Shown here piece by piece: positions 1 through 8,882 of a DNA stretch of 64,000 nt (position 1 is the stretch's first letter; each line of letters starts with the position of its first letter). A program made the position numbers and the translations under genes. Below the pieces are notes generated by a model. That model was not told where the DNA came from and ran no database searches. It was given only the letters and a program-made list of their open reading frames with translations. Source of the DNA: Methylobacter tundripaludum SV96. GTDB taxonomy: Bacteria > Pseudomonadota > Gammaproteobacteria > Methylococcales > Methylomonadaceae. The DNA is taken from the NCBI RefSeq assembly GCF_000190755.2, contig NZ_JH109152.1, positions 2,297,937 through 2,361,936 of the forward strand, in the 5' to 3' direction.

Positions 1-25
1 GCCGTACCTGAACGGCATCAGCCAT
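1..25 (-). CDS. Start of a gene leaving the left edge, probably the toxin partner
   Basis: An ATG at 25..23 overlaps the stop codon of the upstream ParD-like antitoxin gene as TGATG, and the frame stays open to the window edge, reading MADAVQVR. Such overlap is typical of translationally coupled antitoxin-toxin pairs, so the product is probably the toxin of that pair. Only eight residues are visible, so no family can be named. Confidence 0.4.
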
Positions 26-252
26 CAATCACGCTTTCCTTCGGGTACGAAGGGTGTGGCAAGCGTCGGCCCTTCTGCACGGGCAACCAACAAGTCACGG
101 ACGAAATCAATCGGCAGATCGGGGTTGTCCAAGGCTGTTCTTCCCACCACGGCCCAAAATTCTATTTGTCCGGCAATCGTGCGTCGCTCGGCCTGCGCTT
201 GCGCCCGTGCCTGTTCGTACAAATCATCGTTTATGCGTACCGGCATTCCCAT
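25..252 (-). CDS. ParD-like type II antitoxin
   Basis: A 75-residue protein beginning MGMPVRINDDLYEQAR and continuing through RRTIAGQIEFWAVVGR. This is the pattern of the ParD-like antitoxin family (PF11903): a short ribbon-helix-helix DNA-binding N-terminus followed by a helix that binds the toxin. The start at 252 is chosen because GGAG lies seven bases upstream and because family members begin with this MGMPVR-type sequence; the longer open frame to 306 adds a non-homologous leader. The stop overlaps the next gene's ATG, implying coupled expression and probable autoregulation by the antitoxin. Family assignment is from motif recognition only. Confidence 0.75.
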   Translation of the reverse strand: MGMPVRINDDLYEQARAQAQAERRTIAGQIEFWAVVGRTALDNPDLPIDFVRDLLVARAEGPTLATPFVPEGKRD

Positions 253-407
253 AGCTTCACTCCGAAATAAAACACTACAAAAGTAGTTCCATGCTAAGGC
301 AGGCACATTAGAAATGCAAATACAATGTAGCCAAAAGAAGTGTCAGGTTTTGCATTGTGCATGCCTATGAAAATCCATGATGTTTAATACAAGCGTGAAG
401 GTGCATT

Positions 408-1046
408 TCATGCAGATTCATCCATGCGGGTTAGTTCATCAAGGATGAATCGTTGTAATTGACGATTATCGGCCCTTTGCATACAGGCAATCGACGCTTC
501 AATATAAGAATTGGGAGCAGTGTCTTGGTTCAGGGCTTGGCTATAGTCAATCGGTTAATAGCCGTTGGCAATGGCAATCAGGTCGAAAAACTGCCGGGTG
601 ATGCGGCCATTAAGTTCATAAAAGGGATGAAGGGCAATCAGTTCGCATTGGTAGTAGGCCAGCCGCTCGGCAAAATGTTTCTTAGCCGCACTGTTGGCTT
701 GCCTCAAAAACTGCTCTTGCTCCAGATTGTGGAATAACCGTTTCATCTGTGCAGGGAGGTGCTGTGCCAAACAAAACAAGCTTCCGCCTTTGCTCATGTC
801 CTCGCTACGGTATTCTCCCGCCCAATCGTACAGGCTGGCAAAGGTGTGTTTGTGCAAGCCGATAAAATAGGCTTCATCAAATCGCGTGTCGGGTTGCAGT
901 TCTGATACTTGAATTCTGTAGGACGCTATTAACAGGTTTGTTTCGATTTCATGCAACAGTTCGGCATCATCTATTCCTAAACGATTTTTAGGGATGTCTG
1001 TACCTGGCAGATAAATGTCACTTGCTTTGAACTGATACTTGGACAC
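408..1046 (-). pseudogene. Fic-domain toxin interrupted by an in-frame TAA
   Basis: The first 163 codons (1046 to 558, GTG start) encode a Fic domain with the helix region LYDWAGEYR and the active-site motif HPFYELNGRITR (catalytic His140). Fic enzymes transfer AMP or other groups to target proteins. A TAA at 557..555 ends the frame just after NGY. The same frame continues without another stop for 48 codons to a TGA at 410..408 and reads like the normal Fic C-terminus (PIDYSQAL, then IEASIACMQRADN). One substitution, such as CAA to TAA, would explain it. The motif also has Leu where HPFxxGNGR has Gly. Most likely a recently inactivated toxin; a truncated active form or readthrough is possible. 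The start overlaps the antitoxin gene by 29 bases. Confidence 0.8.
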
Positions 1047-1176
1047 CTTTTTGCTCCATCAGCTGTTTTGCCTGTTGTCTCAGCTGTTCGGTGCGTGCAG
1101 GCTGATAGCCCTCAATGCGCATGGATATTTGTACGGCTTTAAGGAGCATTTCATCCAGCTTGGGATTAGTCGGCAT
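1018..1176 (-). CDS. Small class I Fic antitoxin (VbhA-like)
   Basis: A 52-residue ORF starting MPTNPKLDEMLL, just upstream of and overlapping the Fic gene. Residues SMRIEG match the [S/T]xxxE[G/N] inhibitory helix motif of class I Fic antitoxins such as VbhA, in which the Glu blocks ATP positioning in the Fic active site. The rest, rich in Gln and Lys (RTEQLRQQAKQL), fits the helical antitoxin body. Order antitoxin-then-toxin with overlap is the usual arrangement. The antitoxin frame is intact while the toxin is broken, consistent with loss of the toxin first. Confidence 0.75.
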   Translation of the reverse strand: MPTNPKLDEMLLKAVQISMRIEGYQPARTEQLRQQAKQLMEQKGVQVSVQSK

Positions 1177-1179
1177 GAG

Positions 1180-1428
1180 TTATATTCCCATGATAAGTAA
1201 TGCGGCAGGAAATAAGCCTGAGGTCCTGCTTAGGATAAAACAAGAGGCTAGTCCAATAATTCCGCGTGGAACCATTGGACTAGCCTCCTGCCTTGGGTGT
1301 TTCGCTTTGCGGCTGTATTTGCTTTTATCGCAAAAGGTTTGTGCTTTGTTAAACAGGTGCGCGTGCTTCGCGACCAGGTTTTGAATAGGGGCAATTTGCG
1401 GCCCTTTCGGATTTTTACGTTTTTTCAT
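1180..1428 (-). CDS. Small basic protein, DUF7230-like
   Basis: Up to 82 residues starting MKKRKNPKGP, with the block NLVAKHAHLFNKAQ followed by KYSRKAKH, a pattern I recognise from a conserved family of very small basic gammaproteobacterial proteins (DUF7230) of unknown function. AGAGGT lies 7-12 bases before the ATG. Family members normally end soon after the KAKH segment. Here the frame continues about 35 codons through a strong hairpin (1244..1287) that supplies RQEASPMVPRGIIGLASC, so the tail is probably repeat-derived rather than ancestral. Divergent from mnmG. Confidence 0.55.
   Translation of the reverse strand: MKKRKNPKGPQIAPIQNLVAKHAHLFNKAQTFCDKSKYSRKAKHPRQEASPMVPRGIIGLASCFILSRTSGLFPAALLIMGI
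1244..1287. repeat. 44-bp near-perfect hairpin inside the 3' end of the DUF7230-like gene
   Basis: Fourteen-base arms GAGGCTAGTCCAAT (1244..1257) and ATTGGACTAGCCTC (1274..1287) are exact inverse complements. The 16-base centre carries a second inverted repeat TTCC/GGAA around GCGT, so nearly the whole segment can fold on itself. There is no T-run on either side, so it is not a standard terminator. It looks like an inserted palindromic repeat. Confidence 0.75.
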
Positions 1429-1508
1429 CGTTTACCTCTTATAATAAGACAAGTTTGTGTGACTCCACACATTGATAATATACCATTTTTTAAGAGTACA
1501 TAGCGCTA

Positions 1509-3380
1509 GTGAAATTTAGAAGAGACTTTGATGTCATTGTGGTTGGCGGCGGTCATGCGGGTACGGAGGCTGCGCTGGCATCGGCTCGGTGCGGCGCGAA
1601 CACTTTGTTGCTGACGCAAAATATCGACACCTTGGGACAGATGAGCTGCAACCCCGCTATCGGCGGAATAGGCAAGGGTCATCTGGTTAAGGAAGTCGAT
1701 GCATTAGGCGGGGTGATGGCTCAGGCTATCGACCGTGGCGGCATTCAGTTTCGTACCCTGAATGCCAGCAAAGGACCGGCAGTCAGGGCGACCCGCGCTC
1801 AGGCGGATCGGCAGCTTTATAAGCAGGCGGTAAGAACGGCGCTGGAAAACCAGCCTAATCTGGCCTTGTTTCAGCAAACCGTGTCCGACTTGATTGTCGA
1901 AGGCGATAGGGTTGCCGGTGTTAAAACTCAAATGGGCTTAAACTTTACGGCAAGGGCTGTGGTTTTAACCACAGGCACTTTCCTGGGCGGCAAAATACAT
2001 ATCGGCCTTGAAAACTACAGCGGCGGTCGAGCGGGCGATCCGGCCTCCATCGCGCTGGCTGAGCGGTTAAGGGAATTGCCGTTCAGGATCGATCGCTTAA
2101 AAACCGGCACGCCGCCGCGTATCGACGGTCGGACCATCGATTTTAGCAAGCTGGAAGAGCAGCACGGTGATGAACCGGTGCCGGTGTTTTCGTTTATCGG
2201 CAAGCCGGAGCATCATCCCCGGCAAATTCCGTGTCATATCACCCGTACTAACAATAAAACTCACGACATTATCCGCTCCGGCCTGGATCGTTCGCCGCTG
2301 TATTCGGGGATTATCGAGGGCATCGGGCCGCGTTATTGCCCGTCCATTGAAGACAAGGTCGTTCGCTTTGCCGATCGGGATTCGCACCAGATTTTTGTCG
2401 AACCGGAAGGCTTGAATACCCATGAGATTTATCCCAACGGCATATCGACCAGCCTGCCTTTCGATGTGCAGTATGAGTTCGTGCGTTCGATGCTGGGTTT
2501 TGAAAATGCCGAAATCGTGCGCCCCGGTTATGCGATTGAATACGACTTTTTCGATCCCAGAGATTTGAAGTCATCGCTGGAAACCAAGCACATGAATGCG
2601 CTGTTTTTTGCCGGTCAAGTCAACGGCACGACCGGTTATGAAGAGGCGGCGGCGCAAGGCTTGATTGCGGGGCTTAATGCGGCGCGTTTGGTTCAAGGTC
2701 TGGACAGCTGGTGTCCGGGGCGCGATGAGGCTTATATCGGCGTGATGATCGACGACCTGATTACGCGCGGCACCCAAGAGCCGTATCGGATGTTTACCAG
2801 TCGTGCGGAATACCGGTTGCTGCTGAGGGAAGACAACGCCGATTTACGCTTGACCGAAAAAGGCCGGGAATTGGGCTTGGTCGATGATGCACGTTGGCAG
2901 GCATTTGAGATTAAACGGGCCTCCATCGCCCAATTGCAGGACGACCTGAAAAAGAAATGGGTCAGAACGGAAACGGCAGAGGCCGGGCAAGTCGAGCAAT
3001 ATTGGGGCAAGCCGTTGTTGCGGGAAGCCAATTTGATGGATTTGCTGCGCCGTCCGGAAGTGGATGTTAAGCAGCTGTTGTCGTTTATGGACAGTGCAGA
3101 GGATATGGATCCGCAGGTTGCCGAACAGGTTGAAATTCAGGCCAAATATGCAGGCTATATAGACAGGCAGCAAACCGAGATAGACAAGGCTTTGCGTTAT
3201 GATCACCTGCGTTTGCCTGAAGTGATTGACTACAACGGCATTCCCGGTCTTTCTAACGAAGTCAGTGAAAAACTTAAAAAACAGCGGCCGGAAACATTGG
3301 GCCAGGCATCGAGAATCCCTGGCATTACCCCGGCTGCAATTTCCCTGTTGTTGGTTTATCTAAAGAAGAAAAGCGCCTGA
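1509..3380 (+). CDS. mnmG: tRNA uridine-5-carboxymethylaminomethyl modification enzyme MnmG (GidA)
   Basis: A 623-residue FAD protein that, with MnmE, adds the carboxymethylaminomethyl group to U34 of tRNAs reading purine-ending split codon boxes. The N-terminal FAD dinucleotide-binding motif [14 protein letters not shown] is at about residues 10-23, followed by the family block [17 protein letters not shown]. Length matches the roughly 620-630 expected. The start is GTG at 1509, placed by the conserved FDVIVVGGG beginning. The stop overlaps the rsmG start (TGATG), forming the classic mnmG-rsmG-parA-parB chain found near many bacterial origins. No dnaA box or origin is evident in the window. 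Confidence 0.97.
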   Translation: MKFRRDFDVIVVGGGHAGTEAALASARCGANTLLLTQNIDTLGQMSCNPAIGGIGKGHLVKEVDALGGVMAQAIDRGGIQFRTLNASKGPAVRATRAQADRQLYKQAVRTALENQPNLALFQQTVSDLIVEGDRVAGVKTQMGLNFTARAVVLTTGTFLGGKIHIGLENYSGGRAGDPASIALAERLRELPFRIDRLKTGTPPRIDGRTIDFSKLEEQHGDEPVPVFSFIGKPEHHPRQIPCHITRTNNKTHDIIRSGLDRSPLYSGIIEGIGPRYCPSIEDKVVRFADRDSHQIFVEPEGLNTHEIYPNGISTSLPFDVQYEFVRSMLGFENAEIVRPGYAIEYDFFDPRDLKSSLETKHMNALFFAGQVNGTTGYEEAAAQGLIAGLNAARLVQGLDSWCPGRDEAYIGVMIDDLITRGTQEPYRMFTSRAEYRLLLREDNADLRLTEKGRELGLVDDARWQAFEIKRASIAQLQDDLKKKWVRTETAEAGQVEQYWGKPLLREANLMDLLRRPEVDVKQLLSFMDSAEDMDPQVAEQVEIQAKYAGYIDRQQTEIDKALRYDHLRLPEVIDYNGIPGLSNEVSEKLKKQRPETLGQASRIPGITPAAISLLLVYLKKKSA

Positions 3381-4015
3381 TGGAAGCATGTCGAGAAATC
3401 CTGGTCTCCGGGATAGCATCATTAAATTTAAATGTAACTGACGAAAAGATAGATCAGTTACTTAGTTTTATAAAGCTGATTGAGAAATGGAATAAAGCCT
3501 ATAATCTGACCGCGATACGGGACAGGGAGGAAATGGCGCGGCTGCATATATTGGACAGCTTGGCGATTGTTCCGCATATTGAAGGCAAGCGGGTCATCGA
3601 TATCGGCACCGGTGCAGGATTGCCGGGTATTCCGTTAGCGATATGCCTGCCTGAGATTGACTTTACTTTGCTTGATAGCAATGCCAAAAAGACCCGGTTT
3701 GTGCAACAGGTCGTCCTGGAATTAAAGCTTAAAAACGTGGAGGTTCTCCACAGTCGCGTGGAAAATTATCATCCTGAGAAAACCTATGACGCAGTTCTTA
3801 CCCGAGCGTTTGCCGGTTTGTCCGATATAGTGAAATTGACCGCGCACTTGCTGAGCAAGGATGGCGTGTTGCTGGCCATGAAGGGGCAGAATCTGGATGC
3901 AGAACTGGCAGAGATCGCAGCAAAAAAATCTGTCATATCGGTTAGTGTGCCGGGAACTGATGTTGAAAGATGTTTGGTACGAATACAATTGCCTGAACAG
4001 GCCGAGGTAAGCTAG
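3380..4015 (+). CDS. rsmG: 16S rRNA (guanine-527-N7)-methyltransferase RsmG
   Basis: A 211-residue SAM-dependent methyltransferase (GidB family) that methylates N7 of G527 in 16S rRNA. The family segment WNKAYNLTAI is followed by HILDSLAI and the SAM-binding loop VIDIGTGAGLPGIPLAI, typical of RsmG. The start overlaps the mnmG stop and the stop overlaps the parA GTG start (TAGTG), so the chain is probably one transcript with translational coupling. Length is normal for the family. Confidence 0.96.
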   Translation: MEACREILVSGIASLNLNVTDEKIDQLLSFIKLIEKWNKAYNLTAIRDREEMARLHILDSLAIVPHIEGKRVIDIGTGAGLPGIPLAICLPEIDFTLLDSNAKKTRFVQQVVLELKLKNVEVLHSRVENYHPEKTYDAVLTRAFAGLSDIVKLTAHLLSKDGVLLAMKGQNLDAELAEIAAKKSVISVSVPGTDVERCLVRIQLPEQAEVS

Positions 4016-4791
4016 TGGGAAAAGTAATTGCCATAACCAATCAAAAAGGCGGTGTAGGAAAAACTACAACCAGCGTAAATCTGGCGGCCTCGCTGGCTGC
4101 GGCTAACCGGCGCGTGTTGTTGGTTGATCTCGATCCGCAGGGTAATGCGGCGATGGGCTGCGGCATCGATAAGCAGGAGGTCAAATATTCCAGTTACGAC
4201 TTGTTGATGGAAGAAGTGCCTGCGTCGGAAACGGTCATTAAAATCCCGGACATCGGTTTTTCGGTGATTCCGGGCAATTCCGATTTGACTGCGGCTGAAG
4301 TGGAATTGATGCATGCAGATCATAAGGAGCGGCGGCTGGCCGATGCCCTGATCCCGATAAAAGCGGAGTATGATTTTATTTTGATCGATTGCCCGCCTTC
4401 TTTGAATATGTTGACCTTAAATGCGATGGTAGCGGCCAACAGCCTGTTGATACCCATGCAATGCGAGTATTATGCGCTTGAAGGGCTATCCGCATTAATG
4501 AGTACATTGAAAAATATTCAGGACTCCGTTAACCCGGAACTGCATTTGGAAGGTATCCTGCGGACCATGTATGACGACAGAAACCGCTTGACCAAAGACG
4601 TGTCGGAGCAGTTGATCCGCTATTTCGGCGACAAGGTGTTTCGAACCTGCATTCCAAGAAACATTCGATTGGCGGAGGCTCCGAGTCATGGTCTACCGGT
4701 ACTGAGTTACGATAAATCATCGCGAGGGTCTGTAGCCTATATTGCATTGGCGGGCGAAATGATCAGAAAAGAAAAACAGAACAGCGCATGA
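4015..4791 (+). CDS. parA: Chromosome partitioning ATPase ParA (Soj)
   Basis: A 258-residue Walker-type ATPase of the MinD/ParA group that segregates the origin region with ParB. The deviant Walker A box KGGVGKTTTSVNLA is near residues 10-23, VDLDPQGNA forms switch I and LIDCPPSLNMLTLNA the Walker B region. Starts with GTG overlapping rsmG. The stop overlaps the start of a decayed parB copy (ATGA). Bases very like its 3' end recur upstream of the intact parB (about 5164..5185), evidence for a tandem duplication running from the end of parA into parB. Confidence 0.96.
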   Translation: MGKVIAITNQKGGVGKTTTSVNLAASLAAANRRVLLVDLDPQGNAAMGCGIDKQEVKYSSYDLLMEEVPASETVIKIPDIGFSVIPGNSDLTAAEVELMHADHKERRLADALIPIKAEYDFILIDCPPSLNMLTLNAMVAANSLLIPMQCEYYALEGLSALMSTLKNIQDSVNPELHLEGILRTMYDDRNRLTKDVSEQLIRYFGDKVFRTCIPRNIRLAEAPSHGLPVLSYDKSSRGSVAYIALAGEMIRKEKQNSA

Positions 4792-5123
4792 CTTTAAGAA
4801 AACGTGGGTTAGGTCGGGGGCTTGAAGCCTTGTTGGCTGATGATTCAGCTAAAGAGAAAAAACAGCCGTCGCAAACTATGCAAGCGGGTGATCATCAGTT
4901 AACTGAAGATGTGGGCCAGGATGACATTCAGAGTGTGCCTGCGGTTGTCGACGAATGCATGGATGCGGCGGTAATTACCGAGGAAGCGGATGGCCGAGCG
5001 GCAATGGTGGTTGCGTTGTTTAAAAATATTCAGAGAGAAAACCTTATCTTGCTTGAGGAAGCGGAGGCTTTAAGGCAATTGATTATAGAGTTTGAATCGA
5101 TAGTCCGTGCCGATCCGTCCTAA
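4788..5123 (+). pseudogene. Decayed, internally deleted parB duplicate
   Basis: An open frame of 111 codons between parA and the intact parB. It opens with the ParB N-terminal signature KRGLGRGLEALLA and near codon 68 rejoins the family with DGRAAMVVALFKNIQRENL and LLEEAEALRQL, paralogous to DDRAAMAIALIENIQREDL and LEEAEALRRL in the intact gene. The part between, which holds the CTP-binding domain including GERRWRA, is replaced by unrelated acidic sequence, and the helix-turn-helix and dimerisation regions are missing. It cannot act as a normal ParB. A small regulator interfering with ParB is conceivable but unsupported. The frame remains open and starts at the normal parB position. Confidence 0.75.
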
Positions 5124-5193
5124 ACCAGCGCAAGAGCTATGGGGCGGTTGAATGGGTGGGTAAAATGATTAGAAAAGAGAAAAGTTGAAAGTT

Positions 5194-6057
5194 ATGGCTG
5201 TGAAAAAACGGGGATTAAATCGAGGACTGGATGCTTTATTAGGCAATGTTTCCGATAAAGACGAGCACAGGGAAATAGGGGACGTCCATCAGCTTCAAAC
5301 CTTGCCAATCGAGTATATGCAGCGAGGCAAGTATCAGCCAAGAAAAGATATGAACCCTGAAAAGCTACAGGAGTTGGCTGATTCCATAAAAGTGCAAGGC
5401 ATCATTCAGCCGGTTGTAGTGCGCAAGATTGCGCCGGAAAAATATGAAATAGTGGCGGGTGAGCGGCGCTGGCGTGCCGCGCAATTGGCGGGGTTGCAGC
5501 AGGTGCCGGTGGTCATCAAGGAGATAGACGACCGCGCCGCAATGGCGATAGCGCTGATTGAAAATATTCAAAGAGAAGATCTGAATCCTTTGGAAGAGGC
5601 GGAAGCGTTAAGACGGTTGTTGGACGAGTTTGAAATGACCCATCAACAAGTTGCGGACGCGGTTGGTAAGTCGCGCGCTACGGTTACTAATTTGCTGAGA
5701 CTGATCGACTTGCACCCGGAAGTGAAAAAGCTGTTGATCAATAGGCAGCTGGAAATGGGCCATGCACGAGCGCTACTATCTCTGGATGGTCCGAAGCAGG
5801 TAGCTGCGGCTCACAAGATTGTCAGGGACGGGTTAACGGTAAGAGCGGCAGAGCGCTTGGTTAAGGACAGCCAGGCAGAGCATAAAACCCCTAAAACAAG
5901 GGAAATAGACAAAGACACCTTGCGATTGCAGGAGGACTTGACGGCAAAGCTGGGTGCAAAAGTGCTGATTGAGCATAAAGAAAATGGCACCGGTAAGCTG
6001 GTCATCGCATATTCCAGTTTAGAAGAGTTGGATGGAATTCTCGGGCAAATTAAATAG
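5194..6057 (+). CDS. parB: Chromosome partitioning protein ParB (Spo0J)
   Basis: A CTP-dependent DNA clamp that loads at parS and stimulates ParA. The ATG at 5194 (MAVKKRGLNRGLDALLG) is chosen over an in-frame TTG at 5185 because it begins at the conserved N-terminus. Visible parts in order: ParA-interaction peptide RGLNRGLDALL, CTP-binding core with YEIVAGERRWRA and ENIQREDLNPLEEA, helix-turn-helix (THQQVADAVGKSRATVTNLLR) and a C-terminal dimerisation segment. About 287 residues, normal length. No TGTTTCACGTGAAACA-type parS was noticed nearby. Confidence 0.95.
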   Translation: MAVKKRGLNRGLDALLGNVSDKDEHREIGDVHQLQTLPIEYMQRGKYQPRKDMNPEKLQELADSIKVQGIIQPVVVRKIAPEKYEIVAGERRWRAAQLAGLQQVPVVIKEIDDRAAMAIALIENIQREDLNPLEEAEALRRLLDEFEMTHQQVADAVGKSRATVTNLLRLIDLHPEVKKLLINRQLEMGHARALLSLDGPKQVAAAHKIVRDGLTVRAAERLVKDSQAEHKTPKTREIDKDTLRLQEDLTAKLGAKVLIEHKENGTGKLVIAYSSLEELDGILGQIK

Positions 6058-6165
6058 CGTGATAGCTAATGAGCCTGTAGATGAAAAACAATAAAAAATG
6101 TAAGTTAAATTTAATCTTCCTTGATTTAATGAAGGTCGATCGATATAATTCCCGACCTGTTGGGT

Positions 6166-6537
6166 ATGGAGTTGGGTGTGACAGCTAGAAATCGCTCCGC
6201 TGTCAGTAAAATTATAAGTTATCAAATTTTGATGATAATAATAATGACAGCAGGATTTGCCCTGACAGGGGGAAGGTCTTACGCCCTATCGGCGGCTTTA
6301 GGCGGGGCGGCGGCATTTATTCCAAACCTGTATTTTGCATTGCGGGTACATAAGTCCGCAGGGCAGGAAGCAAGAAAGATTGTAAGATCTTTTTATGCCG
6401 GGGAATCGGGCAAGTTATTGTTAACGGCCGCGCTGTTCTTCATGATTTTTCAACTCCCAAACATAGAAATATTACCGCTGCTGGCCGTATACATAGCAGC
6501 ATTATCGGTTTTTTGGTTTGCGCTGTTAATGCGCTGA
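6166..6537 (+). CDS. atpI: ATP synthase subunit I
   Basis: A small hydrophobic protein at the head of the atp operon that assists assembly of the c-ring and possibly magnesium handling. Four hydrophobic stretches are visible: ILMIIIMTAGFALTG, LSAALGGAAAFIPNLYFAL, LLLTAALFFMIF and ILPLLAVYIAALSVFWFALL. The AAFIPNLYFALRV stretch is typical of the family. The start is uncertain among TTG 6160, ATG 6166 and GTG 6178; ATG is preferred. An AT-rich stretch after parB (6057..6150) probably holds the operon promoter but I cannot assign -35 and -10 boxes with confidence. Confidence 0.88.
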   Translation: MELGVTARNRSAVSKIISYQILMIIIMTAGFALTGGRSYALSAALGGAAAFIPNLYFALRVHKSAGQEARKIVRSFYAGESGKLLLTAALFFMIFQLPNIEILPLLAVYIAALSVFWFALLMR

Positions 6538-6553
6538 CATTACTAATATTTAG

Positions 6554-7336
<783 letters not shown>

Positions 7337-7480
7337 GGCTTTCGTTCCTACTCGCGCCCCTTACCGACATAATCCACATGGATGTGGTGAATGCAGATAT
7401 TGCATAAGGCCATGGATGGCCTGTAGTAGAGCAACGCAGGAGCAGTTGCCGAGGAGCAAATATCTGCCCATGTAGGCAAT
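7337..7480. repeat. Dispersed repeat copy between atpB and atpE
   Basis: Contains TAGAGCAACGCAGGAGCAGTT followed by GCCGAG, the hallmark core also seen in the glmU tail (14691..14761) and near 40214, 49110, 53067 and 57160. The left part carries the inverse of the shared CACATCC/GTGGATT segment plus GCAGATATT, and GCAAATATCTGC follows on the right, giving folded-back symmetry. It sits inside the atp operon between the a and c subunit genes, so it is transcribed and could affect the strong expression step expected for atpE. Confidence 0.75.
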
Positions 7481-7501
7481 GATTTTTTTAACTTTTTATA
7501 A

Positions 7502-7813
<312 letters not shown>

Positions 7814-7852
7814 TAGGCTGTTTAACTTTACTAGCAACAAGAGGAACGCATC

Positions 7853-8326
7853 GTGAGTATCAATGCTACTCTGATTGGGCAAATGATTACCTTTGCACTT
7901 CTGGTATGGTTTACCATGAAGTACATCTGGCCGCCTTTATTTGACTCTTTAGAAGAACGTAAAAAGAAAATTGCTGATGGTTTGGCTGCGGCTGAAAAAG
8001 GTCAGGAACAAATGCACTTGGCAGAGAAAAAGGCCAAGGGCGTTTTAAAAGAAGCCAAAGAGCAATCTTCAGAGATTGTTAATCTAGCTCAAAAACGTGC
8101 CAATGAACTTGTTGAAGCATCAAAAGACACCGCCAAGAAAGAAGGCGAGCGTTTGATTCTTGTGGCAAAGGCGCAAATTGAACAAGAAAAACAACAAGCT
8201 AAAGAAGGTTTGCGTAGAGAAGTAGCAGCCTTGGCTTTGCTGGCAGCAGAACAGATTTTGAGTGCGGAAATCGATAAAACCAAGCACCAGGACATCCTGA
8301 GCAAAATCTCTAATCAACTGGGTTAA
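7853..8326 (+). CDS. atpF: ATP synthase Fo subunit b
   Basis: A 157-residue peripheral stalk subunit with one N-terminal membrane helix ([23 protein letters not shown]) and a long, highly charged coiled coil rich in Ala, Lys and Glu that reaches up to F1. The segment [25 protein letters not shown] is typical of gammaproteobacterial AtpF. The start is GTG at 7853 with GAGGAACG upstream. Length is close to the E. coli protein (156). Six bases separate it from atpH. Confidence 0.96.
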   Translation: MSINATLIGQMITFALLVWFTMKYIWPPLFDSLEERKKKIADGLAAAEKGQEQMHLAEKKAKGVLKEAKEQSSEIVNLAQKRANELVEASKDTAKKEGERLILVAKAQIEQEKQQAKEGLRREVAALALLAAEQILSAEIDKTKHQDILSKISNQLG

Positions 8327-8331
8327 GCATA

Positions 8332-8862
8332 ATGAGCGAACTGGCAACATTGGCAAGACCATATGCAGCAGCGGTGTTCAAGCGATCCAAAGAAACCGGC
8401 ACTACTGAACAGTGGTCGAAAAGTTTGGCGTTTATATCGGCTGTCCTGAACGATAAAGAGATTTCTGTCGTAGTGGATAACCCTAAGGTAAGTAGTGAGA
8501 GGTTATCGGCGTTGATGCTCGATATTTGCCAGGGGCAAGTAGATGAAGAAGGTGCAAATTTTCTGAAATTACTGGTTCAAAACAACCGTCTAACCTTGGC
8601 GCCGACTATTGCGGAGCTATTCGAAGCCTATAAGGCGGAAAGTGAAGGTTATGTCGATGTTGAAGTAGCAACTGCTTACGCTTTCACTAAAGAAGAAAAG
8701 CAACGTTTCACTTCAACGCTTGAAAAAACGCTAAGCAAAAAAGTCCATATGAATGTGACCGTGGATAAATCATTAATTGGTGGCGTTCTGGTACGTGCAG
8801 GCGACAGAGTGATTGACGGTTCCATTAAAGGCCAGCTTCAACAATTAGCAAAACGACTCTAA
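8332..8862 (+). CDS. atpH: ATP synthase F1 subunit delta
   Basis: A 176-residue subunit linking the b stalk to the top of the alpha-beta hexamer. It starts with LARPYAAAVFKRSKE, characteristic of delta/OSCP, and ends with the conserved IGGVLVRAGDRVIDGSIKGQL stretch. Length matches E. coli AtpH (177). It lies in the standard atpF-atpH-atpA order. Confidence 0.96.
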   Translation: MSELATLARPYAAAVFKRSKETGTTEQWSKSLAFISAVLNDKEISVVVDNPKVSSERLSALMLDICQGQVDEEGANFLKLLVQNNRLTLAPTIAELFEAYKAESEGYVDVEVATAYAFTKEEKQRFTSTLEKTLSKKVHMNVTVDKSLIGGVLVRAGDRVIDGSIKGQLQQLAKRL

Positions 8863-8882
8863 ACTAGAGCGAGAAACAGAAC

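Noticed and set aside
1-6200. Replication origin near mnmG-parAB
   Set aside because: Gene order is suggestive but I see no dnaA gene, DnaA-box cluster or parS site in the window.
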